Shown piece by piece: positions 23,111 through 33,582 of a stretch of DNA of 64,000 nucleotides (the stretch's first letter is position 1; every line of letters begins with the position of its first letter). Below the pieces are notes generated by a model. The model was not told where the DNA came from, ran no database searches, and worked only from the letters and a program-made list of their open reading frames with translations. The DNA comes from Puccinia triticina (lineage: Eukaryota; Basidiomycota; Pucciniomycetes; Pucciniales; Pucciniaceae), in assembly GCF_026914185.1 (NCBI RefSeq), contig NC_070558.1, forward strand, positions 1,302,001-1,366,000, given 5' to 3'. A program made the translations under genes and the position numbers.

Positions 23111-25362
23111 TGCACTTAGCATGACCCAAAAGAAAAATAAAAGAGAAAAGGAGATTTAGAACTCTATTCCAACTTCCCTTCCACAGGGGGAAGTAGAGTT
23201 CCGACTCACAAGAAGCTGCAAGACCCACATTCAAAATTTTAGATGCGCCAAGGCAGTGTTAGCAACCTCCTGGGAGCCAGAATCCTAATTCTAGTGAGTT
23301 TTTATGTAAAGCCACAAATAATTACACATCTTATTATAAACTGCACACCTTTGGGTTTTTTCAAGGTAGAAGGTAGGAAGAAGCATATATGATCTTTTTA
23401 GGTTCAAAGTTGAGAACATATAAGAAACATATACAACAAAAGTTTCAGCATTATTTGCTCTGTTTACAGCTGTTGTTATATATATATTTCAGCATGGCAA
23501 TGTGCACTCATTGCCTTCTTTTTTTGGGCGGTGTCTCTCATCACGTCCCTTGTCCTCTGGTTGTCTCTGTATTTCCTGTTCTGTGTGGTGGTAAATCCTT
23601 TCTCTATCTTCCTCCTGTCTTCCTTTCCTCTGTCTCATTGTCTAATTCCTTTCTTTCAGTCTGGTTCTTTGTTTAGCAATACAGATCAATATCTTCACAG
23701 TGCAACCCTCAATACCCCAATGTCAATAATGAAGGAAATAGCATTTTTCTTCAAATTATATTCCTGTATGCAGCTTGACATACAGGAACTATACAGGCTT
23801 GAATGGCAGTGGCTGAGATTCCAAAATTGGGCCTGCCATACCGCAAGCTTTTTTGCTTTTGCTGTATGTACCGTCCCTGTCTGGACCCTCCTGTTGACAG
23901 CCGTGGCTTCACCGGTATGATGGACAAAAGTGGTCACTACATAGAAATGTCAGGACCCCGCCGCTCCAAGATGATTCCCAGGTAAAGTCAGGTGATCTGG
24001 AGAAACTCCGCTCCACAGCTCCGCCGCGTTGTAGGGCTCTGAGTGGGATAAATAAAGTAAAGCACGTTGTGGTGGACAATCTGGTGCACGCGTAAGATCA
24101 AGCTTTTTTGCCGCGCATGGCGCGCGCCGGAGGACGTCAAGATTCAAGGCATCAAGACCTCAAGTTTTATCCCTCAAGGCTTTCTCAAGTTTCAATGACG
24201 CGGCGTGGCGCGCATCCTCAAGGCGTCTCAGGTTTCTCTTCCTTTCTTTCTTTCCTTTTGTTTCTGTTCTCCTAGTTCTATTTTTCTTTCATCATGTTTG
24301 TTAATTTCTTTTCTTATATGCGCGCCTTGATTAGGTTTTGGATGAGGAGGGTTGGTTTTTGTCTTGTTTCATTTTGTTTTGTCTTGTGTCTGCGGTTTTG
24401 TTTGTTGTAGCGCGCGCGTGCGCGCTAGGTTGTGATGAGATGTCTGCTACATGTCACCAACTCCAAGGTTTGAGTTCAGTTCAAACTCAGGCTTTGGAGC
24501 GGCATGGACCCACTCTGAACCATAAAATTCAGTCTTCCATCAAAGTTCAAAGTTAGTTATAAGCATTGGCGCTTTTCGCCCGTATTGCGAGTATCACACG
24601 TCTTCAAGGTTTATTTTCCCCGCAACACCGATCTCCTCCACTTCTCTGGTTTAGATCACATCCCGCCGGCAGTATCCCCGGCTCCATTCTCAAAACAAAC
24701 CCGCCGACGCGCATCTCCAGCCGTCGTAAAATCAATCCCCCCCCAACGCTACACGAATCTCAGCGCTCTTTTACGGCCAATAACCCCGGAGGGCAAACGC
24801 TTCTTAGGTTTCCTTTTTTCTCATTCCCCTCCCCCAACTGCTTCCGGCTTAGCACCAGCAAGAGTTCCTTGTAGTAGTGTGCGGTGGACAAACTCCACAT
24901 ATGGAGTATGGAGTAGTCAAGAGGCGGGCGAGGAGGAGCAATTCAAACTCAAGGATTTCCAACACAACATTCCTCAACGTAAAATAATCTAGCTCCGCAA
25001 AAGTAAACAGTAAAATAAAGCTCTGCCGCATAAAGAAGATAACTCTGCCACAAAACTCTGCAAAAAAACCGCAAGAAACAGCCGTAAAGCAAACACAAAG
25101 CTCCGCAAAGCACAATCGTAACATAAATCAAGTCCGCAACGTAAAAACTCCGCTCCGCAACATACGCAAAGTAAAAGAAGCACAACAATCCGCAAAGTAA
25201 AGTAAAACCCGTAAAAAGAGAGTCTGTGGGGAGTATCATGATTCCTCCCTCCCCCACTGTGGTTTTATAGAGAAAAGGGAAGAGAAATAAAAGATATCCT
25301 CCGCCCGCCTCCCACGCACGCCATCCGCTAACTCTGTTCACACACGCACACTTGTCATCCGC
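23111..25362. other. gene-free stretch
   Basis: No gene is supported. From 24960 to 25220 the plus strand repeats CTCCGCAAAGTAAA-like words at irregular spacing (CCGCAA, GTAAAG), giving a minus-strand open frame of low complexity. A GCGCGCGTGCGCGC run lies near 24411-24426. Confidence 0.4.
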
Positions 25363-25940
25363 TGTGGTCATTATTCCTGTGTTTGTAGGAGAAAAATTCA
25401 AACTTTTATGGGTACTCACAAAACGCCTCAAGATACAGCCAAATGGACATCAGAAATGGAATCTAGGACCAAAAATAACCCCTAGTCACCCACTGAAACC
25501 ACTCTCATATCTCTACCGGATCAGAAGATACGCAAATCACCCCTTTCACGCACCAGTCCGAGTGGGTTCACACACAGACTCAACTCTTGGCTACCATACT
25601 GGGCATAATGCATACGGCACATGAATTACTTATCTTCCTTCCTTTTATCAGTCCTCACCTCCTATTTTTCCCTTGCATATGTTTGTTTCCCATTTGCATA
25701 TCTTTGATCTTGGAAAATCCTTGTATGAATATATATGATCCTGTTTGCATACCATCAACCTCAGACATCAACAACAATCCTCTTATATATCTCATCTTCA
25801 AACATATCCTATCACAAAATAAATTGCCAAGCTTACCTTGGTGGTCTTGTTTTCTGATATACAGAAAGGCAGAGCTTGCACCTCACCCATACCTTTCGCC
25901 ATTCAGCAAAAGGGTCTCACGACACCTTTTGAGTCTTACA
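25363..25940 (+). mobile_element. solo LTR (R1-related, internally shortened)
   Basis: The element starts TGTGGTCATT and ends TTTGAGTCTTACA. The 4-bp target duplication is CCGC (25359-25362 and 25941-25944). Its left part (CCTCAAGATACAGCCAAATGGAC) and right part (GGCAGAGCTTGCA ... TTCAGCAAAAGGG) match the R1 solo LTRs. The middle, including the TATA region, is shortened or replaced. At 578 bp it is a divergent, older family member. Confidence 0.78.
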
Positions 25941-25944
25941 CCGC

Positions 25945-26739
25945 CAAGCGCTATACACACGCACGTCATCCGCCAAGCTCCGCTCTCACGCCAACTCCTG
26001 TCGCCTCCGCCGCTCGCCTTTGACCACTGTCAAACTCCTCTCTCTAGCTTCCACGCCCCTGTCTAGCCTATGATGTCAGGATCCCACACGCCGCCCTTCT
26101 GGCTGCCACGGCTTCCCTCAATCACCACCTCCGCTATATAGTCCGCGCTGGCCTGCCTTGTCTGAGTCCAGTTCCGCCGTCGAGCTCCGCGCGCCGCCGC
26201 CTTCAGTTGTGCACTCCGCTCCGCTCCGTTCCGCACCGTTTCTGCACCGTTTCTGCACCGTTTCTGCACCACTTCTGCACTGCCTGTGCGCCGCGCTGAT
26301 TGCTCCGTGGAAAATTTGACACGAATTCCAGAATTGATCACCACACCGGTGTGTCTCCTTTGCCTTGGGCTTGGTCCCGAAGTTATCTGAAAACAGCCCC
26401 ACCTTGACTGGTTTTGAGCAGTCCGTTCAATCCCTGAGCTTGAAGTGATTGAAAGGGTTTCCAATCATCTCACTGCACTTGGTGATCATTCACTAGAACA
26501 AGTATTGGGGAAATTTTCTGGTCTGTTATACCATATGACTAGTTTGGTTACATGTGAGCAATGTTGATTGGACTTAAGCTTCTGGATGGGAAAGTGGGAT
26601 TCTAGAGAAATGCAAAAGGAAAGCTAGACCTGATTCCTGATATGACATCACTGCAAGAAGGAAAGGCTGTGCTACTGCAACCAGTTGACACACAAGAGAT
26701 CACTCCAAAGAAGCTTACTTGTTGGGTCTAAACCAACAT
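25945..26739. other. gene-free stretch with a short tandem repeat
   Basis: At about 26232-26280 the 11-bp unit TGCACCGTTTC repeats three to four times. Nothing else is recognisable. Open frames on the minus strand here read the repeat and have no domain. Confidence 0.45.
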
Positions 26740-27000
26740 CTATGGGGGTCCCAGATTACACAGGAAGTCCTCCAGTGTCCAGATTTTTCCGGGAAATATG
26801 GGCTCAATTGTCTCAAATCCTAGATCTGCCTGGATTTCCCTGAAAAATCTGGGAAAATCTGGGTTTCCAGATCGGCGGGAAGTCCTCCACTTCCTTTCAA
26901 ATCTGAGACCCTCTAACTTAACACAAGTCCCCCTGGTGGGAGGCTTGCTGTGGCTGGCCGCAAAGCGGCCCCTCCTGCAGGGAGGGACTTGCATATTATT
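26740..27000. repeat. MITE relative plus dispersed repeat copy
   Basis: CCCAGATTACACAGGAAGTCCTCCA and, about 140 bp on, CAGATCGGCGGGAAGTCCTCCA share the end sequence of the 19620-19749 MITE. Here both ends read in the same direction, so the copy is rearranged. The DNA to 27000 is the inverted partner of 20283-20395. Confidence 0.5.
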
Positions 27001-27918
27001 CCCAATTTCATAGGGAAGCAGAAAGTACCAAATGGCTGTAAGGTTTTTTAACTTTTTAATAGCTCTGCCCCCAGCACCTCCAAATATCTGAGCCACAGCT
27101 CTCTGACCCTTTGACATCTCCTCTACAACTAGAGGCCAAGGCAGCTTCGCCGCTGCAAACACAAGGTCTAATGCACTTGCTTGTCTCTCTTGGAGCATTG
27201 AAATGTAGTAAAAATCCCATCCTATGACTAAAGCTACTACACATTTCTTCAACCTTCCATGAAATGAATTGGAAATTGCTCTAAGATTCCATTATTTTTC
27301 AAAGCTCAAATTGGTCTTGAAAGTGTTGTGGGATTTATTTCCTCCAATATCACCATTAAAGCGTCTCTGGAAGCCTGTTGGCTTCATATAGATTTCAATT
27401 TAAACTGTTATCAAGAAGGCTCACCAACAACTAAACCAAATCCTTGAATCAACTCTGCAGCTTACTTTTGATAACTATCAACCATGAGCATCTTTGTTCA
27501 AGCTAACAAGAACCTAAAATGCTTGGGGATCAATTTTTAAAACTCAATCAAATGACCCAACACAGATTCATTGCAATTTACTACAGATTTATAGAAAAAA
27601 AGACAAATTGGAGTAGATATAAGTGATTTTTGGAATTGACTAATTCAACAGAATGATGGCCGTTGGAAGATTTGGAAGCCAAAACATGATCATGATGTTT
27701 GTTATTTGCAAATGATCTACTTTTTGGAGGGAGAAGGCAGGGTATGGGCAGTATTGATTTTTCACTGAGGTACCAATCTCTACAGACCATGAAAAAGTGA
27801 CTGGAAAGCATATGGACCTCAATTGGCTGGAATTGAAAAAAGTTCAAAACATACAAGGTTTAGTGGCATGGAAAACACCATGACATAGGCCTTTGTCATG
27901 CCTTCCTCCTCACTAAGT
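27001..27918. other. gene-free stretch
   Basis: No supported gene. A 60-70-residue open frame on the minus strand before 27252 (MKKCVVALVIGWDFYY) could not be assigned to any family. Confidence 0.35.
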
Positions 27919-28630
27919 TTAGGAATTGTTCTGTGCGGACGCGGAGGCCCTCTTTCCCTCATCGAGGGTCTTGACGAGCTGCCTGCCGGCCGGAAGGTTG
28001 CCCTGGAAGAGGATTGGTTGACATTTGTGGCCTGCAGCAACGAGCTTGGTCTCGGAGCAGAAGCTGAGCGAGACGAAGGGCAGACTGGAGGTTTAATGAC
28101 ATGGATTGCAGGCGAGCTTGGTGACATGGATCACATGGGGAGCTGCGTCGGGTCCGCTGGGGTGGACCAGCGTGACGGCGGAGTCGTGGGTGACGAAGGC
28201 GGGAGGTTCCTCACTGTGCAAGATGCAGATGTTGTGCACCCATCCACCGGTCGCGGCGAAGTCTACACAGATTGTGTTGAATGGGATCCGCTCGCCCCAG
28301 ACGGTGGGCGCGGGCTTGGAGTTGACGCTTTCGATGTACGTGATGAGACTCAACAGGTGGCCTTGGCCGAGCCGACGGCAGGCAAGACCGAGTTGGGGAG
28401 GACTGGGGACGGTGGGGCGGAGCAGCTTCTTGAGATGCTTGGCCACCCACCAGTTCGACTCGTGGTCGTGCTGGCACGCCGCGATTTTCCGTGCGCCTGA
28501 GCCGACGGCAAACTGGGCCTCGCCGGGCGACCATCAGACAAAGGTGGCAGAGCGGTGCAGGGGTAATAGGACCAAGGACGACTGCCAGTTCCCTGGCGTG
28601 CTGGGATCTAATGAGTCTGGGCCGTACTGC
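27919..28630 (-). pseudogene. ARPC1: ARPC1 (Arp2/3 complex WD40 subunit) fragment
   Basis: The minus strand carries clear ARPC1 blocks in the correct order: LVLLPLHRSATFV, WSPGEAQFAVGSGARKI, HESNWWVAKHLKK, KPAPTVWGERIPFN, GGWVHN, FVTHDSAVTLV, LPFVSLSF and ETKLVAAGHKCQPILF. ARPC1 is the beta-propeller subunit that helps Arp2/3 nucleate branched actin. This copy is broken. A TGA (28536-28534) sits in the usual V-R-W position, a frameshift lies near 28380-28410 in the WD segment after KKLLRPTV, and a TAA lies at 28095-28093. The N-terminal repeats and the C-terminus are missing. It is a decayed partial duplicate, and a functional copy is expected elsewhere. Confidence 0.85.
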
Positions 28631-30650
28631 TATACATATGCCCCAATAATAATTTACATATGAAAAAAACAGTTGGGTGGGGCAGCACTGCACGGCGAGG
28701 GAGATTTCAATCTGAATCGAAAGAATAACTGACCATGCGGGTTCCTAGGATTCTTGGCATAATCGTGAGCTGTATGTACAACGTTGCGTAATGTATGTTA
28801 ATACAATGGGTTAGAGAGCTCCGCTGGTGCGAAAGAATAAATGATCAACAGGGGGCAAGAGGACCAACATTTGAGCATGGCGTTTTGCATCTTGTTAACC
28901 AGGTAAAAAGTAATGGCCCCACCAATCATGAAGTGACTCATTGGCCTGAACACGGGAGTGGGCCAAGCTCGGACACCGAAGAAAGACTGAAAGAAAGCAA
29001 AGCGAGCAAATATGGTAGAAAGAAAAGCACATCAGATGGGCTTTCACGGGGAGATATAATTCTCAAAAGATTGTACATACCATTTTTGAGGACTTTGAGA
29101 GGAACGGGTTGACTTGCAATCAGTATCAGGAGTGTGCTGTGCTAGCGGTGAGGTCGAGGTGGCCCGGTGTCGAGTGCAAGGTTGATTGATGAATCCTTTG
29201 CAATCAGCAAGTGGAAGCATTGCGAGCCAACCTTTTGCCAAGTCACAAAATGAACTGCTAACTGACCTCAATGACGGGCTGAAAAAGTTTAGATCAGCTA
29301 AACTCCAGCCTGGGCCAGGATGGCTTCTCCGCTCGGAATAATCATGTGAAGCCGAGGAAAGAGACGTACCCTTAGAGCGCAATGTTCGCCGGGGCCCACA
29401 GCCCCAGCCCCAGCCCTAGCAATAGCAGCAGAGGCAAAGGGTTGATGGACAAATCGAAGGGCGCGACAGGCCGCGAGGAGGCGGGCAAGGCTTTCCCGCA
29501 ACGGAGTGGTCTAGGGAGAATGTGTGTGGCTGGTGTTTAGATCAGGTCAAAGAATTGATCAACAATCAGCAGGGTAGAAGCTTGAAATGTGGAGTTGCTG
29601 GGTCAGGATTGGCAACATGGAAGTGGTGGTTTGGTTACAAGCTTGGACCGTGGTGTTAGTTTGGATACGCCCGGCGGTTGTTTGGATACAAGCTGACACC
29701 GTGGCGGGGGATGTGTGGAAACGGCCTAGAAACTTCTCATCAAGCCGCGCGGCAAAGGTTCGGCGTTGTCGTGTGCCGTGCGGGTTGTTGTGGGGGTTAT
29801 GTTGTGTTGGCCTGGTGATGTGACTCTGTCGTCAAGGCCGTGGTCGTGTGGCGAAGCGGCCGTTAGTATGGTTGCGGTGTGGTAGCTAGATACGGCGGGG
29901 TTTGGTGTCCATGGCTTGGGGGGGTGGGTAGTGTGCCTGGACGGTATCGAAGCATTGGCGTGGTCTATAAAAGGAGGGGGGGGGATGAGGGTAGTTTTCC
30001 TCAGGCGACTCACGAGCTGTAATTCCAGCTCGGGGGTCGTCTCACCCCCGTCCGCTGTTGCAATTGCGCAGTCCGGCGGGGGATACTCATGGCCCCCCCT
30101 TGTGCTTTAGGGCTGGGGGCCTTCCTCCCGACACTTTTGGCCCTGCTAGACAGGGAAGGGCGGAGGGCCACGATGCGTCAGCTTGCTGCGCTAGGTGGCT
30201 GGGCGCGGTTTTTTGTTTTCCCTCTGTGACACTTGTAATTTTGTGCGCTTTTTTTTTGTGTTTTTTTTTTTACTGTGGCTGTTGCGGTTTGGTTGTTGCT
30301 TGTTTTGTAGGGGGGAAAACCTCTGAATTTTTTTTTTGTAATTTGTCAAGTTGTAGGGGAAACCCTTGAATTTTTTTTCTGCGAACCTGAGACTTTAATA
30401 TACTTGGATTCTGTCCCCTCAGAATTTTTGTATCACTCTCAATGTATTTTTGATAAATTTTTTAAAAGTGACTTCTCAAGAAATGGATCTGCACAAGGAT
30501 TCACAAGGCTGTATTGCTTGTAGATCATGTGGACCAAAAAATCTGCATGCTTTCTAGGTTGTATGTAAATTGACACACTGTATGTACATAAGCTAAGATC
30601 ACCACTGTGCTTCCCTCTGGCCAAATGTGGATCCACACATGGATCTTCCA
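28631..30650. other. intergenic DNA with a promoter-like segment
   Basis: No coding region is supported. At 29580-29720 a GTTTGGATACAAGCTGACACCGTGG-type unit repeats two to three times. A TATA box (CTATAAAAGG near 29965) is followed by a G/C-rich stretch and long T runs (30250-30330). The arrangement resembles the U3-R part of an LTR, but no boundaries were found. Confidence 0.4.
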
Positions 30651-30653
30651 AAC

Positions 30654-31256
30654 TTAAGACATGGTTTGGAATTTTGTTTTTCTTCCTTGAACTAGATTCC
30701 TGGACACTTTTTTCACTAGGGATTGCTTCTTCATCTTGTAACTCGCCGCCTCCTTCCACGCCAACAAATCCAGTCCAGCCAACGCCGCCTTGATTGTCTT
30801 CGGTAAGTCGATTTCCGGTCCAGAGTCCAATTGCGCCAATTGTTTTGCCTCCTCCGCAGCTATCACATCCGTCTTTTCTCCCCCCAATTTGAGCATTATC
30901 TGATTCAGCACAAAGTCCAGGTCTGGCTTTTTAACGCTTCTCTTCACAGGTAGGTTGAGGAAATCCGGAAAAGTTGCCAAGGTCGAGTGTATAGCGCGCC
31001 GTTCACGAGGCAAGAAGAACGACCAGCCAGCACCCCCATCCGGATATCCGATGAGAACCGCATCCTGCGCTCTTTCGTCGAGTTTCTTCCGGCCATCACT
31101 GGGGATGTGGATAAGAGCTTTTGCTCCGAAAGGGTACAGCACATCCGGATTTGGTTTTATGCCGTTGTAAAGCTCAAAAGCGTTCCTGAGAACCTTTTTC
31201 TGAGTGCGGAAAGGGATGAATGAGGTTACCTCTGCCTTTCCTGGGTCACTAGACAC
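30654..31256 (-). pseudogene. Ty1/copia Pol fragment
   Basis: About 200 residues on the minus strand match the copia-type region between the integrase core and RT: AFELYNGIKPNPDVLYPFGAK, then AQDAVLIGYPDGGAGW, the conserved 'FG..a..h.p ... a..g...GY' pattern. The C-terminal part (LLAWKEAASYKM) corresponds to the start of the RT region. No Gag, YVDD box or LTR was found nearby, so it is a remnant. Copia Pol is otherwise absent from the window. Confidence 0.7.
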
Positions 31257-31352
31257 TAAAGCAAGCCCCCCAATCTACAATTGGAAGGTTTATGTAGTGA
31301 TAGTGGAGGTGTATCAAAAGATAGCCTACTTTGAGCAGGTGGCTCAAGGGTT

Positions 31353-32227
31353 AGGGGCAGGCTAAATCCACACCAAAAAATTACTAAATCCACTCCAAAA
31401 ATGGAGTGAACAATATTCCACTCCAACTTTCATTGGGTGAACCATAGTCTACTCCAAATTTTGTTGGAGTGAACAAAATTACACTCCAAAAAAGCCTGTT
31501 TTTTGGAGTGTACCCATGATGCACTCCAAAAATTTTGGAGTAAACCCAATTCCACTCCAAAAATATTTTTTCCAAGGGAGATTTTTCATTTTTTTTTTTT
31601 GGAGTGCACAGATTTTCACTCCAAATATATTGGAGTGGATTAAGGCTTCTCAAATTTAAAAAAATGAAATTTTGAATCTGTATAATAACTTTGAAAAATG
31701 TATATTTGGAGTTCTTGGGATGGAGTACCAGGAAAACTTTATAGCAGTAGTATGCAGGTTACATGAATCAACCTAATTGAATCCCCCCAAATTTATTTCT
31801 GGTGAAGGTTTTAGTCATTGTAGAAACTGAAAGGATTGTACATACATCATTTTTGATGTATTTTAAATACACATATGATGCTGACATAAGGTTTTGTTCC
31901 TCTTTGAGAACCCTGAATTCTTTCACTAGAATATTGTGGAAAACCACTCCAATAAATTTGGAGTGAATGTCTGTGCACTCCAAAAAAATGAATCATTTTA
32001 CTTTGGAAAAAAATATTTTTGGAGTGGAATTGGGTTCACTCCAAAATTTTTGGAGTGCATCATGATTACACTCCAAAAAACAGGCTTTTTTGGAGTGTAA
32101 TTTTGTTCACTCCAACAAAATTTGGAGTAGACCATTGTTCACTCCAATGAAAGTTGGAGTGGACTACTGTTCACTCCATTTTTGGAGTGGATGAAGTAAT
32201 TTTTTGGTGTGGATTTAGCCTGCCCCT
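31353..32227. mobile_element. 875-bp fold-back element with ~300-bp inverted arms
   Basis: The left end is AGGGGCAGGCTAAATCCACA and the right end is its complement. Arms at 31353-31655 and about 31925-32227 are largely complementary. The 7-bp target duplication is AAGGGTT (31346-31352 and 32228-32234). Each arm is an array of short hairpins built from ACTCCAAAA / TTTTGGAGT. The 270-bp centre has no transposase. It is a non-autonomous inverted-repeat element. Seven to eight bp duplications suggest a hAT-type donor, but this is not proven. Confidence 0.85.
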
Positions 32228-33050
32228 AAGGGTTATGGTAATGTAGCTGATGTGTAAGTGTTGTAATGAGGTTGTAATTTGTATGTCAGGGTGTAAAACC
32301 ACAATATAGAGTGGGGCTAATACTGTAGAGTGAGCAAGTATTGTACTGTTATGGGGTAAGCTGAGTGCAAGTAGTTTGCTGAGAGAAATCACAACTGGGG
32401 GGAGGAGAGCCTCCTTAAATAGAAAAGAGTGAGGGATTTTAGCTCCAGGGGAACCAGGGAATGAGGGATTTTAGCTGCCCTGAGCTGTCAAATGAGGGAT
32501 TTTGGCTGGTGGTACAGCCTAGATGAGGGAATTTAGCCCAATTGACAGGTCACATGATGTAAAGATGAGGGAATTTAGCTGGCCTGGCCTGTCAACTGAT
32601 GTCATCTGCAAGCTGCATGAGGGGTTTTTGCTATCTTGACACCTGCATGATGTCATCTGTCAGACTGTCAGACTGCATAAGCCTGCATCAAGTGTACATA
32701 ACACTGCATGACACTGCATGACATGTGCATAGCACAATGAAATGAGTGCAGCTGATGAGGTAAAGTTTATGTAAAGGTTTAGACAAGCTGTCAGGGTGGT
32801 CCATGTAACAGATTACATGTCCTGGGTAAGTGTGGTTCATGTAACGGATTACATGACCTGAGTATGGTGTTCGTGTGTGTGAAACTAAATGATGGTGTCT
32901 TGAAGGGGTTGTAACTTGTGATCCAGAGGGGTTTAAGGTGTTTTTTCCATGGTGTCCTGTGTAGTTTTGGCCGTAGAATACAGTGGTGCCGCCATATTGG
33001 TTGATTTGAGAGTGTACATATGAGAAAAAAGGAATTTTTGAAGGGTCAAT
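32228..33050. repeat. LTR-like flank with TGAGGGATTTTAGCT repeats
   Basis: From 32429 to 32640 the phrase TGAGGGATTT(T)AGCT recurs about six times at 30-55-bp spacing. The same phrase occurs inside the minus-strand R1 LTR near 46091. GGAGAGCCTCCTTAAATAG at about 32404 parallels the TATA region of R1. This is probably part of another LTR family, and the fold-back element inserted in it. No gene is seen. Confidence 0.45.
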
Positions 33051-33054
33051 CTAA

Positions 33055-33415
33055 ATGCACGCCAAGTTTTGACTACGTGCACGCCATAAAATTGGAGTAC
33101 ACAAGTCAGTACGCCAGGATTTGAGGCGTGCTCAAAGATGTACGCCAAGAAGAAGGGAGTGCCAAGGGATGCACGCCATATTATTGGGCGTACGGGAATA
33201 CATACGCCAATCATCATCAATTTTGAGGCGTGAGGACATTGGCACGCCAATTTTATTGGCGTGCAAGAGTAGACACGCCAAGGAGTCCCCATTTCTTCCA
33301 CTGGAGTGCACGGCTGCTCACACCAAACTTTACAGTTCTTGGCGTCCACTGGCTTGCACGCCAAATTTGCATATTGTTGGCGTGCACTGCATGTGGATTG
33401 CACGCCAATCCAACT
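33055..33415. repeat. ACGCC/GGCGT hairpin array
   Basis: About fifteen ACGCC or GGCGT words occur at irregular 15-35-bp spacing. Some are close hairpins, for example GCACGCCAATTTTATTGGCGTGC at about 33241. It is related to 22500-22640. Open frames across it have no domain. Confidence 0.65.
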
Positions 33416-33582
33416 ACGGGCTCCAAATCCAACTAGGGGCTCGTAACTTAGTTTTTTTTAAGCTCCTTGTCGTTGATTCACGGCAATAGACCAAGGAGTA
33501 GATAGAAAACAACCAAGAATAAAAAAATAGATGAAACAAAAGGGAAAATCAGGAAACAGTGTAATAAATAAAAACACTTCAC

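Noticed and set aside
24960..25431. 160-residue Cys/Phe/Leu-rich minus-strand frame
   Set aside because: It is a translation of the irregular CTCCGCAAAGTAAA repeats and is not a membrane protein gene.
28060..28130. An intron that would remove the TAA in the ARPC1 copy
   Set aside because: Possible GT-AG pairs give the wrong phase for the conserved LPFVSLSF block, and other lesions are present anyway.
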